This document shows positions 8,296 through 15,709 of a stretch of DNA of 22,633 nt, piece by piece. A program made the translations under genes and the position numbers. Location: NCBI GenBank assembly GCA_002410715.1, contig DHOG01000174.1:1-22633 (forward strand), read 5' to 3'. Under the pieces are notes generated by a model. The model made no database searches, was not told the DNA's origin, and saw only the letters and a program-made list of their open reading frames with translations. Numbering within the stretch: the stretch's first letter is position 1; each line of letters starts with the position of its first letter. This DNA is from Ruminococcaceae bacterium UBA5396 (GTDB taxonomy: Bacteria; Bacillota; Clostridia; Oscillospirales; Acutalibacteraceae).

Positions 8296-8556
8296 TCATA
8301 CATCAATTTTAAAATCATCTTCCGAGAATTTTTCAAGCTGCGGTTGATGGGAGGGGATCCGCTTAAGCGGATCATATATAAACTTCCGGCAGTGATGGTA
8401 GAGCGGCATTACGCCTTTTTTAGGGCATAAAACAGCTTTGCCGTCTGATGAACGACGACCATATAGACAATATTCACAGGTTGCCTCCACATTGTTTCCA
8501 TATAGCTTTCGCCCCATTATGGCATCTCTCTCCTCGTCTTCAATCCCAACAATCAT
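8296..8556 (-). CDS. Conserved-looking four-cysteine small protein, function unknown
   Basis: I do not recognise a named family. The product is 86 residues, without a signal peptide or membrane segment. Its four cysteines (C27, C30, C44, C56) are spaced C-x2-C-x13-C-x11-C and suggest a small zinc or iron-sulfur site. The C-terminus is acidic (EKFSEDDFKIDV). Similar short proteins with CEYC and CRKFxYDPLKRxP segments occur, as far as I recall, in gut clostridia. ATG 8556 has an excellent GGAGG ribosome site; a second candidate start at 8517 (MGRKLYG) has a poorly spaced one. It lies 55 bases downstream of ylbJ and 44 upstream of the reductase gene, so it probably shares the ylbJ transcript and may be made during sporulation. 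That is inference. Confidence 0.75.
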   Translation of the reverse strand: MIVGIEDEERDAIMGRKLYGNNVEATCEYCLYGRRSSDGKAVLCPKKGVMPLYHHCRKFIYDPLKRIPSHQPQLEKFSEDDFKIDV

Positions 8557-8611
8557 AACATATTTTCCTCCTTTTTTCCAGCATGATTTTTATTGAACAA
8601 CTACGATTGGA

Positions 8612-9805
8612 TTAAACAATTGAAGTTGAGTTCTCGGTTTTAGATCTTTTTGTAAGAATCTCGATTGGTTTTCTGGCTGTTGTTAGCAGAAAAAGAGCGC
8701 AAAGGGAAAGTAAGGCAGCAGAGGCTCCGGCATTTACTGAAAAAGGAACCACTTTTGCTTCAGAAAACGGTTTGAATGCCATATCTGCAACAGGAACAAG
8801 GCGAAATAGTAAAGCACTGAATAAGCCGCCGAGCAAGGCGTGCAATATACGTATAGCAAAGAATCCTCGGCTGATTAACTTTTTCCCACGAAGAGCAGCC
8901 GTTACTTGGCAATGTACTGAGACACCCCCCCAGCCGAGCGAAATGCCAAGCAGAAACGGAGCAGCTGCACCTGTGCGAGCCGCCTCGATACTGCCGCAAC
9001 TTACCTCGAGTAGACATGAAATAAAATAAGAGACCATGTCTGATATGGAATTCTGTGACCGGGAAGATCCCACAAAGCGTGATACAAGCGTCTGAATATA
9101 TCTGTTGAAACCGCTGGCATCTAAAAGAGACAGCAAAGCGGCAAATAAAATAATAAAGCCGCACATCAGCAGCAGTGAGTGACAAGCACCGTTGACCGAT
9201 TCAACAAAAGCAGAAGCCGGAGCCAGCCGTGGTGAAGACCGGAGTACAACGTTGTTTATTTCTGATTCGGAATCCTTTGAAGTGCCGATTCTCAATAACA
9301 AACCAAGAACTAGGGAAGCTGCAATGTGCGCAATGTACAGCATAACACCATATTGCAGGTTGCCCATCATGCCGGCACCAACGGCACTAATGATAAAAGC
9401 AGGTCCTCCGTTTACACAAAAGCCAAGCATACGCCGCCCCTGCTCCTTTGTTATACAGCCCTGTTGTACCAACTCGCCGACAGCAATTCCTCCGGCAGGA
9501 TAGCCGCCTATAAAACCGATTAGTATGCCTGCAGCACAGCAGCCCGGTAGTCTGAACACAAATTGGGTTGGTTTTTCCAGCCATTTTCCGACATATGTAC
9601 TTAATCCGGATTTTACGATGAAACCGGCTAAAACGAGAAAAGGAAAAAGAGATGGAATAATGATTGATGAGCAAATCGCAAGCCCTCTGCTTATACCTGA
9701 GGAAGCTGCATACGGCAAAGCTATCAAAAGCCAGCCGGCAGCCATACAGCCGATTATCATTAAAAAACTGTTAATTGAAGATTTGCGGATCGTTTTTATA
9801 AACAT
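8612..9805 (-). CDS. ylbJ: Sporulation integral membrane protein YlbJ
   Basis: The polytopic membrane protein is 397 residues, close to the roughly 400 of Bacillus YlbJ, which is needed for a normal spore cortex. It carries the nucleoside-recognition (Gate) type membrane domain: a long series of hydrophobic helices with the conserved segments IIIPSLFPFLVL, GFIGGYPAGGIAVGELV and CVNGGPAFIISAVG. The frame is open up to 9862, but ATG 9805 has the ribosome site AAAGGATGG and gives the normal N-terminus (MFIKTIRKSS followed by the first helix). It is the first gene of the minus-strand group and diverges from yqfC, another sporulation gene. The 180 bases between them must hold both promoters. Confidence 0.9.
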   Translation of the reverse strand: MFIKTIRKSSINSFLMIIGCMAAGWLLIALPYAASSGISRGLAICSSIIIPSLFPFLVLAGFIVKSGLSTYVGKWLEKPTQFVFRLPGCCAAGILIGFIGGYPAGGIAVGELVQQGCITKEQGRRMLGFCVNGGPAFIISAVGAGMMGNLQYGVMLYIAHIAASLVLGLLLRIGTSKDSESEINNVVLRSSPRLAPASAFVESVNGACHSLLLMCGFIILFAALLSLLDASGFNRYIQTLVSRFVGSSRSQNSISDMVSYFISCLLEVSCGSIEAARTGAAAPFLLGISLGWGGVSVHCQVTAALRGKKLISRGFFAIRILHALLGGLFSALLFRLVPVADMAFKPFSEAKVVPFSVNAGASAALLSLCALFLLTTARKPIEILTKRSKTENSTSIV

Positions 9806-9987
9806 GTATACCCATCCTTTGCTGTATTTGAATCTTATCCTATATGTTTTAAAATCTGGCATCTCTATTCTTTATTCACTGCTTTGCTTTACTATGCTTG
9901 TCTTGCCGCATTAAAATATGGAAAGCCGCATATTTTGTTTAGAGAGTGTGAAATATTCCAGCCGTGTGTGAAAGGATGGATCTATAT

Positions 9988-10299
9988 ATGAGAACCGCAA
10001 GATCAAAAAGACAAAAAAGAAAAATGTCCACAAAAAACGGGCTGACAGAAAAAGTAGAGCGTGTATTGGAATTGCCGATAGGCTCTCTGAGTAGTGCCGC
10101 CCGGGTAGAGTTTTTGGGGAATAAAAGAGCAATCATAGATGGATGCCACGGAATTGTTGAGTACAGCGACGATTTAATACGTATGCAGTCGGGCAGCGGT
10201 ATGATACGTTTTACAGGAACCATGCTCAGCATTAGTTGTATGACAGAGGACAGCGCAATTATTGAAGGGAATATCCTGACTATGGAGTTTTTGTCTTGA
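9988..10299 (+). CDS. yqfC: Sporulation protein YqfC
   Basis: The small soluble protein (103 residues from ATG 9988; 93 in Bacillus) lies directly before yqfD, as in Bacillus and most spore-forming clostridia. Typical features are a basic N-terminus (RSKRQKRK), the LELPIGSLSSAARVEFLGNKRA stretch, and a beta-rich C-terminus ending in GNILTMEF. In Bacillus the gene is in the mother-cell sigma-E regulon; its biochemical role is unknown. Three in-frame starts exist: GTG 9964, ATG 9976 and ATG 9988. The AAAGGA site at 9971-9976 can serve only the last one, although the spacing of 11 is long. Confidence 0.85.
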   Translation: MRTARSKRQKRKMSTKNGLTEKVERVLELPIGSLSSAARVEFLGNKRAIIDGCHGIVEYSDDLIRMQSGSGMIRFTGTMLSISCMTEDSAIIEGNILTMEFLS

Positions 10300-10339
10300 T
10301 CGAATATTTTATCTGCCCGAATTAAGGAGTGAATCACTT

Positions 10340-11515
10340 ATGTTTCTATTACGTTTTTTAAGATGGTTTTTTGGATGGGTAAGGCTTGAAGCCGAAGGCG
10401 GTTTTCCCGAGAGACTTTTGAATCTGGCTACCCGTGAGGGGATAGAACTCTGGGGGGTTCGAAGATATGGTTTGAAGCTGATGGCTAGTTGTCCCGCCAG
10501 ACAGTATCGTCTTCTCAGGTCGCCTGCCAAGCGCTGCGGCATGAAACTTCATGTAAAAAAAAGACACGGTATGCCCTTCATTGTCCGCCGATATCGGTCG
10601 CGAGCCGGTGTGTTGGCAGGGCTGCTTCTTTTTGCAATTATCCTCCAGTTCCTTTCACAACGAACATGGGTAATTGAGGTTAGAGGCAATAACAAGGTAG
10701 ATAAAGAAGAAATCGTGCACGTAATGGAGAGTTTCGGGGTGCGTGAGGGAGCCGATCTTTCATCGCTGGATATACCGTCATTACAGCTTGAGTCTTTGCA
10801 AAAGCTTCCCGGTCTTGCATGGTGCGTCGTAAATCTTAAGGGGAGCATTGCTTATATCGACGTAACTGAGCGGGTTTCTCCCCCTCAGCTGTCAAATCCA
10901 GACCATCCTTCAAATATTAAATCAACCAGGGACGGGAGAATCGTGTCTGTTGAAGTATATACGGGTCAGGCTATGGTTCAGAAGGGAGATGCTGTTACAC
11001 AGGGAATGCTTCTTGTCAGTGGAGTGGTAGACAGTTCTGTCGGTCCGATATTAAAAAGATCACAGGCTCGAATATTGGCGGAAACCACGAGAACACTTGA
11101 GGTAAGCGTACCGCTTAAGGAAATACAGCTGCTGCCCACCAAAGAAAGAATACTCAGACCTTATCTGCATTTTTTCACACTGAATATACCAATGTTCACA
11201 GATGGAACGATAGAGCAACAGAGTGAGCTTAAAATATCCAAAAATATGCTGGTGATGAACGGCATAGATCTGCCGATCGGAATTATAAACAGAACCTATG
11301 TATTGCTCGAACAAACTGAAATTGTCAGAACACAGGCGCAGGCCAAGGAACTGGCTGCGAAAAGGCTTGCAGAAAAAAAGAAAAACCAACTGGCTTCGGT
11401 TGAAATTTTATCGGCAAACGAGAAAGATTGGTTAAATAACGGTAAATATAGTATCAAAGGGATATATACCTGCATTGAAGATATTTGTATGGAAGAGCAG
11501 CTGATTGTGGAGTAA
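10340..11515 (+). CDS. yqfD: Sporulation protein YqfD
   Basis: The membrane-anchored sporulation protein has 391 residues. A cytoplasmic N-terminal domain of about 85 residues is followed by one hydrophobic helix (about 91-110, GVLAGLLLFAIILQF). A large extracytoplasmic part begins with the conserved TWVIEVRGNNKVDKEEI segment. The C-terminal region contains a Lys/Ala-rich stretch (AQAKELAAKRLAEKKK). AAGGAG (10323-10328) precedes ATG 10340. The gene directly follows yqfC and precedes phoH, the arrangement known from Bacillus, but here phoH has its own promoter. The name rests on family resemblance and context; its molecular function is unknown. Confidence 0.9.
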   Translation: MFLLRFLRWFFGWVRLEAEGGFPERLLNLATREGIELWGVRRYGLKLMASCPARQYRLLRSPAKRCGMKLHVKKRHGMPFIVRRYRSRAGVLAGLLLFAIILQFLSQRTWVIEVRGNNKVDKEEIVHVMESFGVREGADLSSLDIPSLQLESLQKLPGLAWCVVNLKGSIAYIDVTERVSPPQLSNPDHPSNIKSTRDGRIVSVEVYTGQAMVQKGDAVTQGMLLVSGVVDSSVGPILKRSQARILAETTRTLEVSVPLKEIQLLPTKERILRPYLHFFTLNIPMFTDGTIEQQSELKISKNMLVMNGIDLPIGIINRTYVLLEQTEIVRTQAQAKELAAKRLAEKKKNQLASVEILSANEKDWLNNGKYSIKGIYTCIEDICMEEQLIVE

Positions 11516-11606
11516 ACTCAACCAATCGTTGGGAAAAAATAAAAAAATATATATGTATTCTATTTATATCCTAGTTGTTATAATAAAAATTTGTCTAAAA
11601 CGTGTA

Positions 11607-11634
11607 ATGACAAACACAATATTTCTGTTATAAT
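11607..11634 (+). promoter_or_regulatory. Promoter of the phoH-mutS2 gene block
   Basis: ATGACA (11607-11612) and a perfect TATAAT (11629-11634) are separated by 16 bases. The start would be about 35 bases before phoH. The -10 box opens an 18-base perfect A/T palindrome (11629-11646). Confidence 0.6.
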
Positions 11635-11675
11635 ATATATATTATAGGTATAATCGTGGGAAGTGTGGTCTGTTG

Positions 11676-12677
11676 ATGCTTGAGCAGATTCTAAATTTGG
11701 ATCGAATGGAACAGGCGGTTTCTCTTTTTGGGAGCTTTGATGAGAACGTAAGATTAATTGAAAAGCATTATGCGGTTGATATTTTAAGCCGAGGCACCGA
11801 TATAAAAGTCAGCGGAGAGCCTGAATCAGTGGCAAAAGCGATTCGTGCAATTCAGGGACTTCTTCAGCTCATTAACCGGGGAGAGCAGCTTAATGAACAA
11901 AATGTTCGCTATGTGCTGATGCTGGTTGACGAAGGAGGGGAGGAAGAACTTCCGCAGCTTTCGTCTAATAGTATATGTATCACTTCTAAAGGCAAGCCTG
12001 TAAAGCCTAAAACTTTGGGGCAGAAGAATTATGTGGAGAACATTCGGAAGAATACGATCGTGCTTGGTGTCGGGCCTGCGGGAACGGGTAAAACCTATCT
12101 TGCTGTAGCAATGGCGGTAAGTGCATTTCGTTCAAAAGAGGTAAACCGCATTATTTTGACGCGCCCTGCGGTAGAGGCGGGGGAAAAGCTTGGATTTCTG
12201 CCCGGAGACCTGCAGTCAAAGGTTGATCCTTATCTCAGGCCGCTTTATGATGCGCTTTTTGATATGCTTGGCGCTGAATCATATCAAAAATATCTGGAGC
12301 GCGGCAATATTGAAGTTGCTCCGCTTGCCTATATGCGGGGACGAACGCTGGATGACAGCTTTATTATTCTTGACGAAGCGCAAAACACAACAGCCGAACA
12401 GATGAAGATGTTTTTAACACGACTGGGGTTCAACTCAAAGATGGTTGTTACAGGTGACGTTACGCAAATCGACCTTCCTGAAGGGCGAAAAAGTGGACTG
12501 AAGGAAGTCATGAAAATTTTAAGAGGTATTGAGGATATAGGGGTTTGTACGTTCAGCCAGAAGGATGTCGTGCGGCATCAGCTAGTACAGCGTATTGTAC
12601 AGGCATATGAAAAATTCGAAAAATTAGACGAAGGGAAACGAAACAGAAATTATGGAAAAAATAAAAGTTATCATTGA
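11676..12677 (+). CDS. phoH: PhoH family ATPase
   Basis: This P-loop ATPase of the PhoH/YbeZ group is linked with RNA metabolism and functions with YbeY. The product is 333 residues from ATG 11676; TTG 11673 would add one. An N-terminal KH-like part covers about residues 1-110. Walker A is GPAGTGKT near 132-139 and Walker B is FIILDEAQNTT near 228-238. The GDVTQIDLP segment, typical of the family, follows. Its last 26 bases overlap ybeY in another frame, suggesting translational coupling. In Bacillus the pgpH (yqfF) gene stands between phoH and ybeY; here they are joined directly. Confidence 0.93.
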   Translation: MLEQILNLDRMEQAVSLFGSFDENVRLIEKHYAVDILSRGTDIKVSGEPESVAKAIRAIQGLLQLINRGEQLNEQNVRYVLMLVDEGGEEELPQLSSNSICITSKGKPVKPKTLGQKNYVENIRKNTIVLGVGPAGTGKTYLAVAMAVSAFRSKEVNRIILTRPAVEAGEKLGFLPGDLQSKVDPYLRPLYDALFDMLGAESYQKYLERGNIEVAPLAYMRGRTLDDSFIILDEAQNTTAEQMKMFLTRLGFNSKMVVTGDVTQIDLPEGRKSGLKEVMKILRGIEDIGVCTFSQKDVVRHQLVQRIVQAYEKFEKLDEGKRNRNYGKNKSYH

Positions 12678-13161
12678 AAATAAGCAAAAGACGATTCGCA
12701 TTCCTACTGGGGTTCGTCTATTAATTCGCCGTTGCTGTCATGCAGCTTTGGAACTGGAGAGTTTTCAAGGATCAGCTGAAATCGGGGTTTCCATTGTAGA
12801 CGACGATCAGCTTCGCCAGATTAATAATGAATATCGCAACATTGATTCATCAACCGATGTTCTCTCTTTTCCGATGGGTGAAAACGGCAATTATGATAAG
12901 AATCCGGAAACCGGTGCATACATACTTGGCGATGTGGTTTTATCGATCGAACGCGCTAAGGAACAAGCGGAACAGTTTGGACACTCTTTACAGCGTGAAA
13001 TAGGATACCTTGTTGTTCACTCTGTTTTGCATCTTTTGGGGTATGATCATGTTGACGGAGGACTTGAGTCAGTCCGTATGCGGGAACGTGAGGAAGCGAT
13101 TATGACGTCTGTAGGGCTTCCTCGTGGAGGAAGCTATGTGTTAACCGAGGATGAGAGATAA
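12652..13161 (+). CDS. ybeY: Endoribonuclease / rRNA maturation factor YbeY
   Basis: YbeY is a zinc metalloprotein involved in 16S rRNA 3'-end maturation and ribosome quality control. The 169 residues are a usual length. The metal-binding motif H-x3-H-x5-H is complete at H123, H127 and H133 (HSVLHLLGYDH). The preceding NIDSSTDVLSFPMGE segment is also typical. The start lies inside the end of phoH and has only a weak ribosome site, so translation probably depends on ribosomes finishing phoH. It ends six bases before dgkA. Confidence 0.96.
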   Translation: MEKIKVIIENKQKTIRIPTGVRLLIRRCCHAALELESFQGSAEIGVSIVDDDQLRQINNEYRNIDSSTDVLSFPMGENGNYDKNPETGAYILGDVVLSIERAKEQAEQFGHSLQREIGYLVVHSVLHLLGYDHVDGGLESVRMREREEAIMTSVGLPRGGSYVLTEDER

Positions 13162-13167
13162 AGAAAT

Positions 13168-13638
13168 ATGTTATTGTTTTGGAAAAGCTTTGCCTATGCG
13201 GGTTCGGGCATATGGTTTTGTTTGCGCCATGAACGAAATTTCAGAATACATTTGGTTATAACCATCTATGTATTATGCTTTGCTCCTGCATTCTCTTTAT
13301 CGCGTGCCGAATGGGCAATACTGTTTCTGACAATGGCGTTGGTTTTGGCAGCAGAGGCCATAAATACCGCTATTGAGAATGCGGTAAATCTTTCTTCACC
13401 GAAAATTCACCCCACTGCAAGAATCGCAAAGGATGTAGCTGCTGCCGCTGTTTTGATATGTTCGGTTGCATCGATTTGTGTAGGCGTTGTTCTCTTTGGC
13501 CGACCAGAGGAATTATCGGTACTGTTCAATGGCTTATTCGCTCAGCCTTGGAAAACTGCACTGTTGTTATTATCTTTGTTTGTATCGATCTTATTTATAT
13601 TACGCGGTGGCTCTCGAAAGATCATTTCGGATAAATAA
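13168..13638 (+). CDS. dgkA: Diacylglycerol/undecaprenol kinase (DgkA family) with an extra C-terminal helix
   Basis: This small integral membrane kinase phosphorylates undecaprenol (the Gram-positive role) or diacylglycerol. The core has the usual three helices with HERNFRIH (residues 21-28), EAINTAIENAV (63-73) and AKDVAAAAVL. Residue 74, normally Asp in the AIExxVD motif, is Asn here. At 156 residues it is longer than the roughly 120-residue family core. The extension ends in a fourth hydrophobic helix (about 128-145) and a basic tail. It lies directly downstream of ybeY, as in Bacillus. No cdd gene follows before era. Confidence 0.88.
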   Translation: MLLFWKSFAYAGSGIWFCLRHERNFRIHLVITIYVLCFAPAFSLSRAEWAILFLTMALVLAAEAINTAIENAVNLSSPKIHPTARIAKDVAAAAVLICSVASICVGVVLFGRPEELSVLFNGLFAQPWKTALLLLSLFVSILFILRGGSRKIISDK

Positions 13639-13700
13639 ATGGACTGTAAAATGGATACAATCACGTATGTATCGCTGTTGAAGGGAAGAAATCCTCCTAT

Positions 13701-14615
13701 ATGACCAAACAAATTGACTGCACTTCAAAATCAGCATTTATTGCAATCATCGGCCTTCCGAATGTGGGGAAATCAACCCTTTTAAACACATTGGTAGGTC
13801 GGAAAGTTGCAATCGTATCGGACAAGCCCCAGACAACCAGAAACAGGATTATGGGCGTACAGACAAGGGGAGACACGCAAATTGTCTTTCTGGATACGCC
13901 TGGTGCACACCGACCAAGAACACGTCTCGGTGATTTTATGGTTAAATCTATTGGAGAGGCTGTTTCGGGCGTTGACGCTGCTGTTCTGGTTACCGATACT
14001 TCAAACGGTATTAAACAGGATGAGCGTAATTTGCTTGATCAGTGTGCAAGACAAAAACTACCTGTCGTTTTGGTCATCAATAAGACAGATACGCTTGCGG
14101 ATAAATCAGTATTGTTGAGTAAAATTTCAGGGTGGCAGAGTGAATATCAGTTTTCTGCAGTTGTTCCTATCTCTGCCTTGACCGGTGACGGAATGGAAGA
14201 GCTTAATCAGGAACTTGACGTTTTTGCGTTTGATGGTCCCCACTTTTTCCCTGATGATATGATAAGCGATCAGCCGGAACGCGTGATTTCGGCGGAACTG
14301 ATACGTGAAAAAATTCTGCTTTTTTTACGTGACGAGATTCCGCACGGTATTGCGGTGGTTGTTGAAAACATGAATGAGCGTCAATCCGGTCAGCAAGCTA
14401 TTTTGGATATAGAAGCAAACATTTTCTGTGAGCGTGAAAGCCATAAGGGCATTATTATCGGAAAGCGCGGCAGTATGCTTCAGCGAATTGGAAAAGCTGC
14501 GCGGGAAGATATGGAATCCCTTTTTGGATCAAAAGTAAATCTCCAATGCTGGATCAAGGTTAAGGAGGACTGGCGAAACCGTCAGGGGCTTATGGGTAGT
14601 TTTGGATATAAATAA
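13701..14615 (+). CDS. era: GTPase Era
   Basis: Era is an essential-type GTPase that binds the 3' end of 16S rRNA and assists 30S assembly. The 304-residue protein has the G1 motif GLPNVGKST near residue 18, the TT of switch I (KPQTTRNRI), G3 DTPG, G4 NKTD and the G5 SAL stretch. A C-terminal KH domain follows, with IIIGKRGSMLQRIGKAARED. The ribosome site AAGGGAAG (13681-13688) is 12 bases from ATG 13701, somewhat far, but no better start exists. The gene sits 62 bases after dgkA and is followed by 210 non-coding bases before yqzL. Confidence 0.97.
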   Translation: MTKQIDCTSKSAFIAIIGLPNVGKSTLLNTLVGRKVAIVSDKPQTTRNRIMGVQTRGDTQIVFLDTPGAHRPRTRLGDFMVKSIGEAVSGVDAAVLVTDTSNGIKQDERNLLDQCARQKLPVVLVINKTDTLADKSVLLSKISGWQSEYQFSAVVPISALTGDGMEELNQELDVFAFDGPHFFPDDMISDQPERVISAELIREKILLFLRDEIPHGIAVVVENMNERQSGQQAILDIEANIFCERESHKGIIIGKRGSMLQRIGKAAREDMESLFGSKVNLQCWIKVKEDWRNRQGLMGSFGYK

Positions 14616-14825
14616 AAATTCGGAATTTGTTTCCGGTATATGTTTCCGAGTATTGAACTCAAATGTATGCATATGATAAAGGATGTAGTTTTACAAGTAA
14701 GACGTATAGAACGGAGCGTGTTTGAAATAGATTTTTCAAACGGGGGAGTTTTGTGTTTTGGCACGTTTTTTGGCTTGTAAACCGGTATAAACTCCTGGCC
14801 TCTACGCGAAAGGATGGTCATATGT
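14616..14825 (+). other. Structured intergenic stretch between era and yqzL
   Basis: No convincing gene is present. An 8-base perfect hairpin (14720-14727 with 14734-14741) is followed by a G-run, so it does not look like a normal terminator. A second, longer-range pairing (GGAGTTT 14745-14751 with AAACTCC 14789-14795) lies just downstream. A 35-codon frame in this stretch lacks a ribosome site. Confidence 0.4.
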
Positions 14826-14987
14826 ATGAAACGATACGATATGTGGGATGCCTTTTTAAAAACCGGCAGAGTTGAGGATTACCTTCGATACAGGGGCATT
14901 GATGTGTATAACACGAAGGGTAGGGAGGAACGGCACCGGAATGACAACCGAGGCTCTGATTATCAGGGAGAACAACAATATCGGTGA
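14826..14987 (+). CDS. yqzL: YqzL-like small protein
   Basis: A 53-residue reading frame starts at ATG 14826 with AAAGGATGG (14809-14817) eight bases upstream. The N-terminal half, MWDAFLKTGRVEDYLRYRGI, matches the pattern of the YqzL family (aromatic/FxxTGxxxxYLxY), which lies between era and recO in Bacillus and many clostridia. The C-terminal half is very polar (NTKGREERHRNDNRGSDYQ). The last 47 bases overlap recO in a different frame, so the two are probably translationally coupled. Its function is unknown. It is short and overlapping and so easy to miss. An alternative ATG at 14822 opens a different frame that stops after 17 codons. Confidence 0.8.
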   Translation: MKRYDMWDAFLKTGRVEDYLRYRGIDVYNTKGREERHRNDNRGSDYQGEQQYR

Positions 14988-15690
14988 GGCAGATCGCTTT
15001 GTCACAGCACTGACACGTGATATAGGTATTATACGGGCCTCTGTAAGAGGTGCGCGAAATCTTAAAAATCGAAATTCAACAGCAACACAGTTGCTTTCAT
15101 ATTCCCGTCTGACACTTCATCGTGGGCGGGATAAATACATAGTAGAGACTGCACAACCAATATCGGTTTTTTTTGAATTGCGTTCGGATATCGTAAAACT
15201 ATCGCTTGCACAGTATTTTTGTGAGTTAGCAGGCGTACTTGCTCCGCAGGAGGAACCGGCGGAGGATTTTTTGCGTTTAATGCTGAATTCATTACATTTT
15301 TTAGCAGAAAATCAACGGGACCCCCATCTGATTAAAGCAGTATTGGAGCTAAGAATGCTTGGGCTTGCAGGATTTATGCCTGACTTGATGGCGTGCTCAA
15401 TGTGCGGGGCTTTTGAAAGCGACTCCATGTGGTTTTCAATGCGGGAGGGCAGTCTCATCTGCCGGGAATGCAGTCCGCAGCAGCCTGTAAGGGGTGGGTG
15501 TCGGATTACGCCCAACGTTCTAGCTGCAATGCGGCATATCAACTTCTCAGAATTTGAAAAATGCTTTTCCTTTACAATGTCGGATGACGGAATTCGCATG
15601 TTATCGAAGCAAACCGAAGCTTTTATGCAGACCCAGCTTGGCAGGAGCTTTAAAACACTCGATTTTTATCATTCCATCCAAAAAGAGTAG
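14941..15690 (+). CDS. recO: DNA repair protein RecO
   Basis: RecO mediates RecA loading onto single-stranded DNA in the RecFOR pathway. From ATG 14941 it has 249 residues, typical of the family. The N-terminal OB fold begins with the usual segment (TEALIIRENNNIGEADRFVT). A helical domain follows, and a C-terminal zinc module has two cysteine pairs (CSMC and CREC). The frame extends upstream to 14872, but GGGAGGAA (14923-14930) and the standard N-terminus favour ATG 14941. It overlaps yqzL by 47 bases. Confidence 0.95.
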   Translation: MTTEALIIRENNNIGEADRFVTALTRDIGIIRASVRGARNLKNRNSTATQLLSYSRLTLHRGRDKYIVETAQPISVFFELRSDIVKLSLAQYFCELAGVLAPQEEPAEDFLRLMLNSLHFLAENQRDPHLIKAVLELRMLGLAGFMPDLMACSMCGAFESDSMWFSMREGSLICRECSPQQPVRGGCRITPNVLAAMRHINFSEFEKCFSFTMSDDGIRMLSKQTEAFMQTQLGRSFKTLDFYHSIQKE

Positions 15691-15709
15691 CAAAACCGGA
15701 GGATTACCA

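Noticed and set aside
9908..9936. Possible sigma-E promoter for yqfC (GCATTAAA and CATATTTT, 13 apart)
   Set aside because: Both boxes are only partial matches to the mother-cell consensus in an A/T-rich gap, so I do not list it as a feature, although the genes on both sides are sporulation genes.
14675..14782. 35-codon frame between era and yqzL
   Set aside because: No ribosome site precedes its ATG, it overlaps the hairpin region and the peptide has no recognisable pattern.
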